Notes under the pieces: model-generated
Databases searched by the model: none
Told to the model about the DNA's origin: nothing
What the model saw: only the letters and a program-made list of their open reading frames with translations
Position numbers and translations under genes: made by a program
DNA from: SAR86 cluster bacterium
GTDB taxonomy: Bacteria; Pseudomonadota; Gammaproteobacteria; Magnimaribacterales; TMED112
NCBI GenBank assembly: GCA_004321845.1
Contig: SHBL01000005.1
Coordinates: 1 to 36,960, forward strand
Length of the DNA: 36,960 nucleotides
Direction: 5' to 3'
Part shown: positions 1 through 8,875 of the stretch, piece by piece
Layout of the letters: each line of letters opens with the position of its first letter
How positions within the stretch are numbered: position 1 is the stretch's first letter

Positions 1-192
1 TCTTGGTTCATAAATTGTAGCCTCTCTGTCAACAAGAACTGGTAATTTATTGTAGGGGTTTATGCTGGGTAGTTCCTCTGGAAGTTTTCCTGCTGGATCA
101 AATTCTTTAATCTCACAAGCAATGTCTTTTTCTGCAAGCACTAGTCTTACCATGTGACTATAATGTCCTTTTTCTTCTGAATAAAATATCAT
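1..192 (-). CDS. sspA: Stringent starvation protein A / GST-like N-terminal domain (partial, runs off left edge)
   Basis: Reverse-complement translation MIFYSEEKGHYSHMVRLVLAEKDIACEIKEFDPAGKLPEELPSINPYNKLPVLVDREATIYEPR; thioredoxin-fold GST N-domain; directly downstream of petC as in many gammaproteobacteria. ATG overlaps petC stop (ATGA). Confidence 0.85.
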   Translation of the reverse strand, partial: MIFYSEEKGHYSHMVRLVLAEKDIACEIKEFDPAGKLPEELPSINPYNKLPVLVDREATIYEPR

Positions 193-887
193 TTAAGCTC
201 CTTTGCGTATTCTCTGTATAGAAGATTCATTACAGCTGTAAAAACAATGAAGAATAAAATAACGAAAATGCCATTTTTTTCTCTTGTTATTCTTGCTGGC
301 TCACTAGCATAAGCCAAAAAATTAACTAAATCTCTCATTGAGCTGTCAAACTCTTCTTTTGTCATTGAACCTTCAGAGACTTTTATAATATTACCATCCA
401 TGTCAAGTGCCTGGTTGCCTTGAAGCCCAGCAAGAACATTCGGCATTGCCGTACCAACGTAAACAAGATTATTTGATCCAGAAGTTTGTGAAGGATCTTC
501 ATAAAAAGTTCTTAAATATGTATAAATCCAATCATCGCCTCTAACTCTTGTTCTTAAAGTTAAGTCAGGAGCTCCAATGGGTGACTTATCTGGTATTCCA
601 AATGTCATATGGTCAGCTATTTTTGTATCAGCTGTCCTTATAAGGTCTTCGGTGATTATGTTTTCAGGTATAACCAAGTCTCTTTGCATTCTGTTCCATC
701 TTAATAATTTTAAGGAATGGCAGGCTGAACAGTAGTTCATATATAAACCTAGCCCTCTCTGCAATGAATATAAATCATGTACATCTGTAGAGAAATCATC
801 ACATTCTTCAAGACTTCCACAAGCATTTTCACCAGCTGAATAACTGTAGCTACTAAGAAGAAATATAATTAAAATTAGTTTTTTCAT
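189..887 (-). CDS. petC: Ubiquinol-cytochrome c reductase, cytochrome c1
   Basis: CSACH heme-binding motif, N-terminal signal peptide, C-terminal TM anchor; operon with cyt b and Rieske. Confidence 0.95.
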   Translation of the reverse strand: MKKLILIIFLLSSYSYSAGENACGSLEECDDFSTDVHDLYSLQRGLGLYMNYCSACHSLKLLRWNRMQRDLVIPENIITEDLIRTADTKIADHMTFGIPDKSPIGAPDLTLRTRVRGDDWIYTYLRTFYEDPSQTSGSNNLVYVGTAMPNVLAGLQGNQALDMDGNIIKVSEGSMTKEEFDSSMRDLVNFLAYASEPARITREKNGIFVILFFIVFTAVMNLLYREYAKELK

Positions 888-2128
888 AGCCTGTCCGGGA
901 CTTCAAGTGTTTTTTCATATTTAGTGTAAAAAGGCATGAGAATAAATGGTGCAAAGTAAAATACAGTGCAAATTTGCGCAACTAGAGTTCTTAGCTCATT
1001 TACAGGTTTTGTTCCTAGATAACCCAGAGTTATGAATGAAGCTGCAAATAATATCATAGCAATTTTGCTGTATATTCCTTTGTATCTTATGCTTTGTACA
1101 TTTGATCTATCGAGCCAAGGGACAACAAATAAGATTGCTATACTGCCTGCAAAAACTATAAAGCCTAAAAACTTACTAGTAATACCGAGAAATGGTATTC
1201 CAAAGGTTACTGCTCTTAAAATTGAATAGAAAGGTGCGTAATACCAAACTGGTGCAATATGGTCTGGAGTCTTAAGAAAATTAGCCTCTTCAAAGTTAGG
1301 TTTTTCAATAAAATACCCACCCCCGGTTGGAGCGAAAAATACAATTGCAAAAAATACTATGAAAAATACTCCAATAGCAGGCAAGGCTCCAAAGGTTTTA
1401 TAAGGGTGGAATGGTGCGCCATCTAATGGCATACCTTTAGAATCTCTGTATTTTTCAATATCTACACCCTCAGGATTCCCTGCACCAACTTCATGAAGAG
1501 CAAAAATATGAAAAACTACCAAAGCAATCATCAGCAGTGGCACTACAACAACATGTAAAGCAAAAAATCTAGATAATGTTATTCCAGATAATACAAAATC
1601 TCCTTGAATCCAAATCTGAAGGTCAGGCCCTATAAAAGGAATAGCACCAAACAGAGATAAGATCACATTTGCAGCCCAATATGACATTTGACCCCACGGC
1701 AATACATAACCTAAGAATCCCTCTGCCATTAGCAAAAAAAGCAAGAAACAACCAAATAACCAAACTAGCTCTTTTGGTTTTTGATAAGAACCGTACAAGA
1801 GCCCTCTAAACATATGGAAGTACATCAAAAAAAAGAATGCACTTGCTCCTGTGCTGTGCATATATCTCATTAACCAACCATATTCGACATCTCTCATAAT
1901 AAATTCAACGCTAGCAAAAGCACCTTCTTCAGTATTTGTATAAAACATCATCAACCAGATACCTGTTATAACTTGAACCATGAAAACAACCATTAATAAA
2001 GCACCAAATAGATAAAAAAAGTTAACTTTTTTTGGCACTGGATGTTTTGTTAAGTGTCGTTCAAGGTTTTCTGTAACGGGCAGCCTTCTATCTAGCCAAC
2101 CCATTATGGTGTTTTTTTCTGTAGCCAT
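884..2128 (-). CDS. petB: Ubiquinol-cytochrome c reductase, cytochrome b
   Basis: Multi-TM protein with cytochrome b motifs (GYVLPWGQMSYWAA, PEW-region-like PVWYYAPFYSILRA). Confidence 0.97.
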   Translation of the reverse strand: MATEKNTIMGWLDRRLPVTENLERHLTKHPVPKKVNFFYLFGALLMVVFMVQVITGIWLMMFYTNTEEGAFASVEFIMRDVEYGWLMRYMHSTGASAFFFLMYFHMFRGLLYGSYQKPKELVWLFGCFLLFLLMAEGFLGYVLPWGQMSYWAANVILSLFGAIPFIGPDLQIWIQGDFVLSGITLSRFFALHVVVVPLLMIALVVFHIFALHEVGAGNPEGVDIEKYRDSKGMPLDGAPFHPYKTFGALPAIGVFFIVFFAIVFFAPTGGGYFIEKPNFEEANFLKTPDHIAPVWYYAPFYSILRAVTFGIPFLGITSKFLGFIVFAGSIAILFVVPWLDRSNVQSIRYKGIYSKIAMILFAASFITLGYLGTKPVNELRTLVAQICTVFYFAPFILMPFYTKYEKTLEVPDRL

Positions 2129-2928
2129 TACACTTGTTCTCCTATAATTAATGTATCACCATCAAAAGAATGTGGTGGCACTTCAAGGTTAATTGGTGCT
2201 GGAACGCCTTTATATACTCTGCCAGCAAGATCAAATTTTGAACCATGACATGGACAGAAAAAACCGCCTAGCCATTCCTCATCCCAAGCTTTTGGTTCTA
2301 TTTCAGGATGATATTTGGGTGCACATGAAAGATGTGTACAAACACCCTTCAGAACTGTAAATTTTTCATTGGAAGATCTTGCAATGCCTTCAGACAAAGC
2401 TGGATCCGTGACTCTATCATTTAATTTAGGTAAGTTATCTAATGCTTTCTTTGTTTGATGAACAACAAAGATAGGAGTTCTTCTCCACTCAACTACAGCC
2501 ATAGCACCAGGATCAAGTTTTGAAAGATCAAATTTGACCGATGCACCTAGAGCTTTTGCTTTTTCACTTGGATTCCATGCACTCAGAAAAGGAACAGCAA
2601 ATCCTGTTACAGTCACTGCGCCCATAAGCCCTGAAGTGATCATAAGAGCTTTACGCCTTGTGTTATCAACTTTGTGATTATCTGCTCCAGAATTAACTGT
2701 TTCTACTAATTTGTTTGTGTCTGTAGCTACTTCACCTGTGAACAATTCATTCTTCCATTGGAAAAGATTTTTTTCAGCTTCTTTTTTGTCTGTTGTCTTG
2801 AGACTCTTTTTATGAATTTGCCCATCTATATTTAAATAACCCCAATAAAATGGCGATTTATCCCTAGTGTACAAAGACATTCCATCAAGAATATGAATGT
2901 GTTTTTTCCCTTGCTTATTTTTTGACAT
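2128..2928 (-). CDS. petA: Rieske iron-sulfur subunit with atypical ~90-aa N-terminal extension before the Tat signal
   Basis: Rieske motifs CTHLSC and CPCHGS; twin-arginine motif TRRKALMITSGLMGAV at residues 90-105; residues ~12-65 look like an integrase arm-binding domain. Confidence 0.95.
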   Translation of the reverse strand: MSKNKQGKKHIHILDGMSLYTRDKSPFYWGYLNIDGQIHKKSLKTTDKKEAEKNLFQWKNELFTGEVATDTNKLVETVNSGADNHKVDNTRRKALMITSGLMGAVTVTGFAVPFLSAWNPSEKAKALGASVKFDLSKLDPGAMAVVEWRRTPIFVVHQTKKALDNLPKLNDRVTDPALSEGIARSSNEKFTVLKGVCTHLSCAPKYHPEIEPKAWDEEWLGGFFCPCHGSKFDLAGRVYKGVPAPINLEVPPHSFDGDTLIIGEQV

Positions 2929-2954
2929 TTTGAACAGTTGGCTAGGTGTTCAAA
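2929..2954. promoter_or_regulatory. Dyad TTTGAACA-N10-TGTTCAAA immediately upstream of petA start
   Basis: Perfect 8-bp inverted arms at 2929-2936 and 2947-2954, abutting the petA ATG (2926-2928). Confidence 0.5.
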
Positions 2955-3111
2955 TTAGTGCGAAACCTATCCAATATATTCCTCTTAAAACTATATGTTC
3001 AGTATTATATATAGATTAATATTAAAATAAAAAGCTTTTTATTAAATAATCTTTATAAATAATAATTTTGAACAAAAATTAGAGTATATTTCAAGGTGTT
3101 CAAAGATAGAT

Positions 3112-3492
3112 TTACCTTTTAGAAAATTGCGGGCTCTTTCTTGCTTTCTTTAGACCAACTTTCTTTCTTTCTTTTACTCTTGAATCTCTTGTTAAATACC
3201 CAGCTTTTTTTAATTCTGCCCTTAGCTCTGGATTTTCTTCTAAAAGAGCTTTTGAAATAGCAAGCCTTATAGCTCCAGCTTGTCCAAAAGAACCTCCACC
3301 TTGCACTTTTGCATCCACATCGTATGCTTCTGCATTTTTTGTCAATACTAGTGGTTGTCTGACAATCATTTTGGCAACATCTCTTCCAAAATATTCATCA
3401 ATGCTTTTTTTATTTACGGTTACAACACCAGTGCCCTTGGTTAACCTAACAACTGCAGTAGCTTCTTTTCTTCTACCAGAAATAGTATTCAT
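3112..3492 (-). CDS. rpsI: 30S ribosomal protein S9
   Basis: Conserved S9 sequence ending [22 protein letters not shown]. Confidence 0.97.
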   Translation of the reverse strand: MNTISGRRKEATAVVRLTKGTGVVTVNKKSIDEYFGRDVAKMIVRQPLVLTKNAEAYDVDAKVQGGGSFGQAGAIRLAISKALLEENPELRAELKKAGYLTRDSRVKERKKVGLKKARKSPQFSKR

Positions 3493-3917
3493 TATTTTAT
3501 CTCCTGAGGATTCTGCGCTTCATGAGGATGATCTTCATTATCATAAACTTTTAATTTTTTAATTATTTGTCTGTTTAGTCTATTTTTTGGCAACATACCT
3601 TTCACTGCGTCTCTAATTACTTTTTCTGGATTTTTTTCCATTTGGTCTTGAAACGATATTTGTTTAATACCTCCTGGAAAACCTGAGTGCCTATAATATA
3701 TTTTATCTGTAGCTTTTTTCCCTGTTACTTCTATATTTTTTGCATTTAAAAGTATTACAAAATCACCAACATCAGAGTTAGGTGTGTATTCTGGCTTATT
3801 CTTTCCTCTTAATATATTTGCAACTTGTACAGATAATCTGCCTAGTTTTTTACCAGTACAGTCTAATATGTACCATTTTTGCTCAATATCTTGAGTTCTT
3901 AATGCTGTTGTTTTCAT
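3492..3917 (-). CDS. rplM: 50S ribosomal protein L13
   Basis: Conserved L13 sequence ([32 protein letters not shown]). Confidence 0.97.
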   Translation of the reverse strand: MKTTALRTQDIEQKWYILDCTGKKLGRLSVQVANILRGKNKPEYTPNSDVGDFVILLNAKNIEVTGKKATDKIYYRHSGFPGGIKQISFQDQMEKNPEKVIRDAVKGMLPKNRLNRQIIKKLKVYDNEDHPHEAQNPQEIK

Positions 3918-3972
3918 GTAATGCTCAAAGTTGACCCGCTATATATTAATATATTGGTAAAGGATTTGAAAC

Positions 3973-4941
3973 ATGAAAAACCTGTTTTTATTAATATTAT
4001 TTTTTGGCGTATTTTTTGGCGCACAGTTTGTTTATTTTGAAAATCGATTATCAGATCAAAAAGAAATAAATTTCGATGATGTTTCAGCCTCAATTGTCAC
4101 AATTGAATCAATTAATAATAGAGGTAAAAGTTTTGGCTCTGGAGTGCTCATATCTGATGATGGTTATATTATTACAGCATTCCATGTACTTTCAGGAAAT
4201 TTAAGTACAGTAAAAATTGCCGGCAAATCTTATTTAGCGAATCTAATAGGTTTTGATGAATTTGCAGATTTAGCTGTTTTAAAAATCAATGAACAAGATT
4301 TAAAGCCCATTGAATTTTCAAATGGAGATGGTTTGCAGATTGGACAAACCGTGTATGCTATTGGCAATCCTTATAACCTAGGAACTTCTGTCTCAAGAGG
4401 TATATTAAGTGCAACAGGTAGAAATTTTGGTAATCCTTACTTAGACATCATCCAAACTGATGCTGCAATCAATAAAGGGAACTCAGGAGGAGCTTTAATA
4501 AATAGTGATGGAGAACTTATAGGATTAAGCACACTTATTGCATCTGCTTCAGGTGGTTCTGATGGTGTGGGTTTTGCTCTGCCATCAGATAAAGTTTTAT
4601 CCATCACTAATGAAATTATTAAATATGGCAAGGTAAATAGGGCTTGGCTTGGAGACTTTAGATTTCGAAGTGGCTTTTTTACTCCGACCAATAGTTCAAC
4701 AAGAATCCCAGTTTTATATGCTGTTGAATTAAATAGCAATTCAAATTTTACAGATGGTCTTAAAGATGGTGACATAATTATCAGCATTAAAGGAGCTGAA
4801 GCTAGATGGAATATTTTACTTGCTTCGGTGAACAGCATAATTCCGGGAGAAGTGCTTGATCTTAGAGTTATTAGGTCTGACAAGGAATTAGATTTAAAAC
4901 TTATTACAAAGGAGAGACCTAATACACCACAGGCTCTCTAA
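3973..4941 (+). CDS. degS: DegS/DegQ-family trypsin-like serine protease with one PDZ domain
   Basis: N-terminal TM segment; TAFHVLSG, GNSGGAL catalytic motifs; C-terminal PDZ-like DGDIIISIKG. Confidence 0.85.
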   Translation: MKNLFLLILFFGVFFGAQFVYFENRLSDQKEINFDDVSASIVTIESINNRGKSFGSGVLISDDGYIITAFHVLSGNLSTVKIAGKSYLANLIGFDEFADLAVLKINEQDLKPIEFSNGDGLQIGQTVYAIGNPYNLGTSVSRGILSATGRNFGNPYLDIIQTDAAINKGNSGGALINSDGELIGLSTLIASASGGSDGVGFALPSDKVLSITNEIIKYGKVNRAWLGDFRFRSGFFTPTNSSTRIPVLYAVELNSNSNFTDGLKDGDIIISIKGAEARWNILLASVNSIIPGEVLDLRVIRSDKELDLKLITKERPNTPQAL

Positions 4942-6184
4942 TAATTTCAGCCCCTAATTTATTAAGCTTTTCTTCAATGCACTCATATCCTCTATCGATA
5001 TGATAGATATCATCTATTTGTGTTTTATTCTTTCCAACTAAACCAGCAAGTACCAAGCTAGCAGATGCTCTTAAGTCAGAGGCACTTACATCAGCTCCAA
5101 CTAAGTTAGACACCCCAGTAATTGACGCTTTATTGTTGTCTAAAGTAATATCAGCACCCATCTTCTTTAATTGGCTGACGTGCTGGAATCTATTTTCAAA
5201 TACAGTTTCTTCTATGATGCAAGTTCCCGATGCTATTGAATTTAATGTCATAAATTGAGCCTGCATATCTGTTGGGAATCCAGGAAATGGTTCTGTATAG
5301 ATATCTTGAGCTATTATATCTGATGAGGTTGCATCAACTTCAACATAATTTTCTCCAACATTAACCCCTACCCCCATGTCCGAGAGCTTCTTAGTAAGAA
5401 TTTTTATGGTTTGTGGAATAATTTTATTAACTTTCACATGTCCATTTGTGATTGCGCCAGCAACTAGATAAGTGCCTGCTTCTATTCTGTCAAATAATAC
5501 ATTCCATCTGCTTGCTTCTAAGCTTGATACGCCTGTTATTGAAATATTTGATTCTCCAGCTCCTTCGATCTTTGCTCCGCAGCTATTTAAATAATTAGCT
5601 AGCTCAACAACTTCTGGCTCTTTCGCACAATTTCGTAGAACTGTGACGCCATCTATTAAAGTAGCTGCCATCATTAAATTTTCTGTTCCTGTTACTGAAA
5701 CCTTAGGAAAATTAAAATCAATTGGATTAAGTGTCTTTGCTTCTAGATAAATATATTTAGAATCAGAAGTAATCTTAGCTCCCATTTGTTCAAGTCCTGC
5801 AAGATGAAAATCAATTGGTCTTGTGCCAATATCACAACCTCCTGGTTGAGAAATTTTTGCTTTTCCATATTTTGCCACAAGTGGTCCCATAACTAATATT
5901 GAAGCTCTCATAGTCTTAACTAACTCATATCTTGCTTCAGGTAGAGTAATGTTTGAAGAATTAATCTCAATGAAACCATCTTCATGAAAATTAATGTTTG
6001 CTCCCATTGAATTAAGCAATTCAAGTTTAGTTGTTATGTCTTGTAGGTGAGGTAAGTTACCAATATATGCAGAACCATCTAATAGAATTGTAGAAGCTAA
6101 GATTGGAAGGCCTGCATTTTTTGCCCCAGAACAATCAATTTCACCAAATAAATGATTGCCTCCTTTAATTATTAATCTTTCCAT
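4919..6184 (-). CDS. murA: UDP-N-acetylglucosamine 1-carboxyvinyltransferase
   Basis: GAKNAGLPILA, QPGGCDIGTRPIDFHL active-site Cys motif, FPTDMQAQFM, ENRF. Confidence 0.97.
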   Translation of the reverse strand: MERLIIKGGNHLFGEIDCSGAKNAGLPILASTILLDGSAYIGNLPHLQDITTKLELLNSMGANINFHEDGFIEINSSNITLPEARYELVKTMRASILVMGPLVAKYGKAKISQPGGCDIGTRPIDFHLAGLEQMGAKITSDSKYIYLEAKTLNPIDFNFPKVSVTGTENLMMAATLIDGVTVLRNCAKEPEVVELANYLNSCGAKIEGAGESNISITGVSSLEASRWNVLFDRIEAGTYLVAGAITNGHVKVNKIIPQTIKILTKKLSDMGVGVNVGENYVEVDATSSDIIAQDIYTEPFPGFPTDMQAQFMTLNSIASGTCIIEETVFENRFQHVSQLKKMGADITLDNNKASITGVSNLVGADVSASDLRASASLVLAGLVGKNKTQIDDIYHIDRGYECIEEKLNKLGAEIIREPVVY

Positions 6185-6190
6185 TTAATT

Positions 6191-6796
6191 TTAAAAAGTT
6201 GTTGGTTTCCAAGATTCTATAGCATCATCAAGATTAGAGTTACTTTCTAGATAAGTATCTTGAAATTGATTCCTAAATATCAAACCCAGATTTACGCCAT
6301 CTATAATTATGTTTACGATTCTGAATTCGTTATTTTTGTTTTTATAAACAATAAATTTCGTAACAAATGAGCTTGAGTCCGAATAAAAATTCATTGAGAC
6401 CTCAAATGTCTTTTTATTAACCTTAATCTCTTCATCTGTTTCAATTTGATAATTATCGAACTCCAATAAGGTTGTTACATAAGCATCTAAGAGCAGTTTC
6501 TTTGTAGTTTCCTCAAATAATTTCTTTTGCTCTTCAGTAGCTAAAGAATAGATTTTAGGTGTAAGAATTAATCTTGAAACAACTCCTACATCAACCATAG
6601 GTTCCCAAATAGCTTTAAGTCTATCTTTGAATGCTTTTGGATCTTCCTCATATTTTGAACCATCTTCCTTTATAACTGTCAAAAAGTACTGACCATTAGT
6701 GTCTATAAATTTATAAAGTTCAGGAATTTTATCTGCGTTAATAAATTGAGATAAAAGAAGAACAAATAAAATTTTTGATGAAAAAAATCGTATCAT
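6191..6796 (-). CDS. mlaC: MlaC-family phospholipid-binding periplasmic protein
   Basis: Provided ORF reaches 6943 but the signal-peptide-like start MIRFFSSKILFVLLLSQFINA is at 6796; MlaC/Ttg2 fold sequence (EDPKAFKDRL, VVSRLILTPK, DAYVTTLLEFDN). Confidence 0.85.
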   Translation of the reverse strand: MIRFFSSKILFVLLLSQFINADKIPELYKFIDTNGQYFLTVIKEDGSKYEEDPKAFKDRLKAIWEPMVDVGVVSRLILTPKIYSLATEEQKKLFEETTKKLLLDAYVTTLLEFDNYQIETDEEIKVNKKTFEVSMNFYSDSSSFVTKFIVYKNKNNEFRIVNIIIDGVNLGLIFRNQFQDTYLESNSNLDDAIESWKPTTF

Positions 6797-6815
6797 GTGT
6801 AGATTATAGTTTGAA

Positions 6816-7781
6816 ATGAAAAAAAATATTTTCCAAAAAGAAGCAAAAAAAGCCTTTTTGATCGAATTAGAGGAATTAAAGGCCTTTTCTAAGTCAAAAA
6901 ACTTCAATGTTGAAGAATTATGCTCCAATATTTTTAATTGCAAGGGGAAAGTTTTTATAACTGGTGTCGGTAAATCTGGTCATATCGCAAATAAAATTGC
7001 TGCTACTTTATCTAGTACTGGAACACCTTCTTTTTTTATTCATCCAGCAGAAGCACTGCATGGTGACTTAGGTATGATAGAAAAGAAGGATGCAATTCTT
7101 GCAATTTCTAAGTCTGGAGAAAGTAAAGAAATATGTGATCTTATACCTGCTATCAAATTAAAAAAGATAGATCTTTACTCAATTACAGAAAATATAAACT
7201 CAACAATTGCCCAAGCATCAAAAACTCATATATTGGTAAAAGTTAAAAGAGAGGCGTGCCCTAATGACCTAGCACCGACTTCAAGTACTACAGTAACCTT
7301 GGCATTAGGTGACGCAATAGCAGTTGCTCTTTTAAAAGCGAAGGGCTTTTCTTCTGAAGATTTTGCAAAATCTCACCCTGGAGGAAAGCTTGGAAAGAAA
7401 CTTACTCTTAGAGCAAAAGATTTAATGGTCCCCATTAAGAAAGCCGCAGTGGTGAATACTACAAATACAATTAAAGATCTAATTTTTGAGGTTTCTGAAA
7501 AAAAACAAGGTATAGCATTAGTAAAAAAAGGGCACAAAGTCATTGGTGTATTTACAGATGGTGATTTAAGAAGAGAGCTTAAGAAAAATATACAAATTGA
7601 TAAAGTTAAACTTAATTCGGTTATAGCTAAGAAATTTAAAACAGTAAAGGCAGATGACTTAGTGGTAGAAGCAGCCAATATGATGAAAAAATTTAAAGTT
7701 TATACTTTGGTTGTAGAAGAAAATAAAGATATTGTTGGCATCTTATCAATGCATGATATCTTGGAAGCTAATGTTTTATAA
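6816..7781 (+). CDS. kdsD: Arabinose-5-phosphate isomerase (SIS + 2 CBS domains)
   Basis: GVGKSGHIANKIAATLSSTGTPSFFIHPAEALHGDLGM, SHPGGKLGKKL, CBS pair. Confidence 0.95.
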   Translation: MKKNIFQKEAKKAFLIELEELKAFSKSKNFNVEELCSNIFNCKGKVFITGVGKSGHIANKIAATLSSTGTPSFFIHPAEALHGDLGMIEKKDAILAISKSGESKEICDLIPAIKLKKIDLYSITENINSTIAQASKTHILVKVKREACPNDLAPTSSTTVTLALGDAIAVALLKAKGFSSEDFAKSHPGGKLGKKLTLRAKDLMVPIKKAAVVNTTNTIKDLIFEVSEKKQGIALVKKGHKVIGVFTDGDLRRELKKNIQIDKVKLNSVIAKKFKTVKADDLVVEAANMMKKFKVYTLVVEENKDIVGILSMHDILEANVL

Positions 7782-8154
7782 ACTGTTATTTTTAATTTTA
7801 TTTCCTTTGAGTGCCTTTGCTCAAGAATATGAGATTACATCTGAAAATATAGAAATCAATACAGACCTAAACACCATAAGCTATGAAAATAAAGTCTTTT
7901 TTAGCTCCGAGAATATAAAATTCTCTGCTGATGAGTTAAAGCTTAATCAGAATAATGATTCTTTCACAGCCATAGGCACCCCAATCAAAATAACTTTTTT
8001 TGATGGATCTGAATTTATTGAAGGTGAAGCTGAAATTATACAGATAGACTCAGAGAAACTTGTGCTTTCAAAAAATGTTTCTGTGATTAAATCTGGCAAT
8101 AAAATTAATTCAGAGAAAATGGTAGTTAAATTGAAAAAAAATGATAAAAGCTGA
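7771..8154 (+). CDS. lptA: LptA-type LPS transport periplasmic protein
   Basis: Start chosen at 7771 (MFYKLLFLILFPLSAFA signal peptide), overlapping kdsD stop; OstA-like beta repeats; precedes lptB. Confidence 0.8.
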   Translation: MFYKLLFLILFPLSAFAQEYEITSENIEINTDLNTISYENKVFFSSENIKFSADELKLNQNNDSFTAIGTPIKITFFDGSEFIEGEAEIIQIDSEKLVLSKNVSVIKSGNKINSEKMVVKLKKNDKS

Positions 8155-8851
8155 GAATATAAGCAGAGCTGTAAACTCTAAATCATTATTTAAAGATATA
8201 ACCTTTGAGTTACCAAACAATAAGATTACAGGCCTATTAGGTGCAAATGGTGCTGGCAAGACAAGCCTTTTCAAAGCACTAGCTGGTTTAACAAAAATTG
8301 ATCAAGGAGCTTTGAGTTTTTTTGGAAAAAATCTTAATTCAATGAACCTAGAAGAAAGGTCAAATGCTGGTCTTAACTATGTGCCACAAGAAAATTCTTT
8401 GTTTGATGACTTAACGCTTAAAGAAAATCTCCAAGCAGTAATTGAATTAAAATACAAAACTATTTCAGAGGAAAAATCGTCTCAGATAAAACAGTTATTA
8501 AAGAAAATGAATCTAGAAGAGAAGGCGGATATTAAAGCAAAGTTTCTTTCAGGCGGCGAAAAGAGAAAAACAGAAATACTTAGATCTATACTGCTTGATG
8601 CTAAATTTATTTTGCTTGATGAGCCATTTGCTGGCGTTGACCCAATATCGGTTGAAGAAATTATCAAAATGTTAAAAACATTCAAGAATGATTTAGGAAT
8701 ATTTATTAGCGATCATAACTTTAGAGATGTAATTAATGTTTGTGATGAAATAATTTTACTAAATCAAGGTGAAGTCCTATTAAAAGGAACTCCTAATCAA
8801 GTAAAAAATGATCCAGTTGCTAAAAAATTATATTTCGGCGAGTTGAATTAA
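8141..8851 (+). CDS. lptB: LPS export ABC transporter ATP-binding protein
   Basis: Walker A GANGAGKTSL, signature LSGGEKRK, Walker B FILLDEPFAGVDP, YVPQENSLFDDLT. Confidence 0.95.
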   Translation: MIKAENISRAVNSKSLFKDITFELPNNKITGLLGANGAGKTSLFKALAGLTKIDQGALSFFGKNLNSMNLEERSNAGLNYVPQENSLFDDLTLKENLQAVIELKYKTISEEKSSQIKQLLKKMNLEEKADIKAKFLSGGEKRKTEILRSILLDAKFILLDEPFAGVDPISVEEIIKMLKTFKNDLGIFISDHNFRDVINVCDEIILLNQGEVLLKGTPNQVKNDPVAKKLYFGELN

Positions 8852-8875
8852 GCGTTTTTCTTGTAGAATAGCCCC

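Noticed and set aside
1032-1229. Antisense ORF inside petB (65 aa) and similar antisense ORFs (e.g. 4437-4883, 13764-14147, 15208-15429, 18256-18582, 31854-32192, 36135-36401)
   Set aside because: All lie opposite strongly recognised conserved genes, show no domain signal and are expected by chance from codon bias.
3026-3043. AATAAAAAGCTTTTTATT palindrome downstream of rpsI
   Set aside because: Perfect 18-bp palindrome but almost entirely A/T; considered as rpsI terminator but not stable enough to call.
2944-3104. Interpretation of the AGGTGTTCAAA direct repeats as att sites of an intact integrated element
   Set aside because: Only ~150 bp between them with no cargo genes or recombinase; kept only as a repeat/operator observation.
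3940-3960. ATATATTAATATAT palindrome between rplM and degS
   Set aside because: Low-complexity AT palindrome, expected in AT-rich spacer and likely just promoter -10 context.
6797-6943. N-terminal extension of the mlaC ORF
   Set aside because: Lies antisense inside kdsD and precedes a clear signal peptide starting at 6796.
7732-7770. Upstream start of the lptA ORF inside kdsD
   Set aside because: The signal peptide begins at MFYKLLF (7771); upstream residues are kdsD sequence in another frame.
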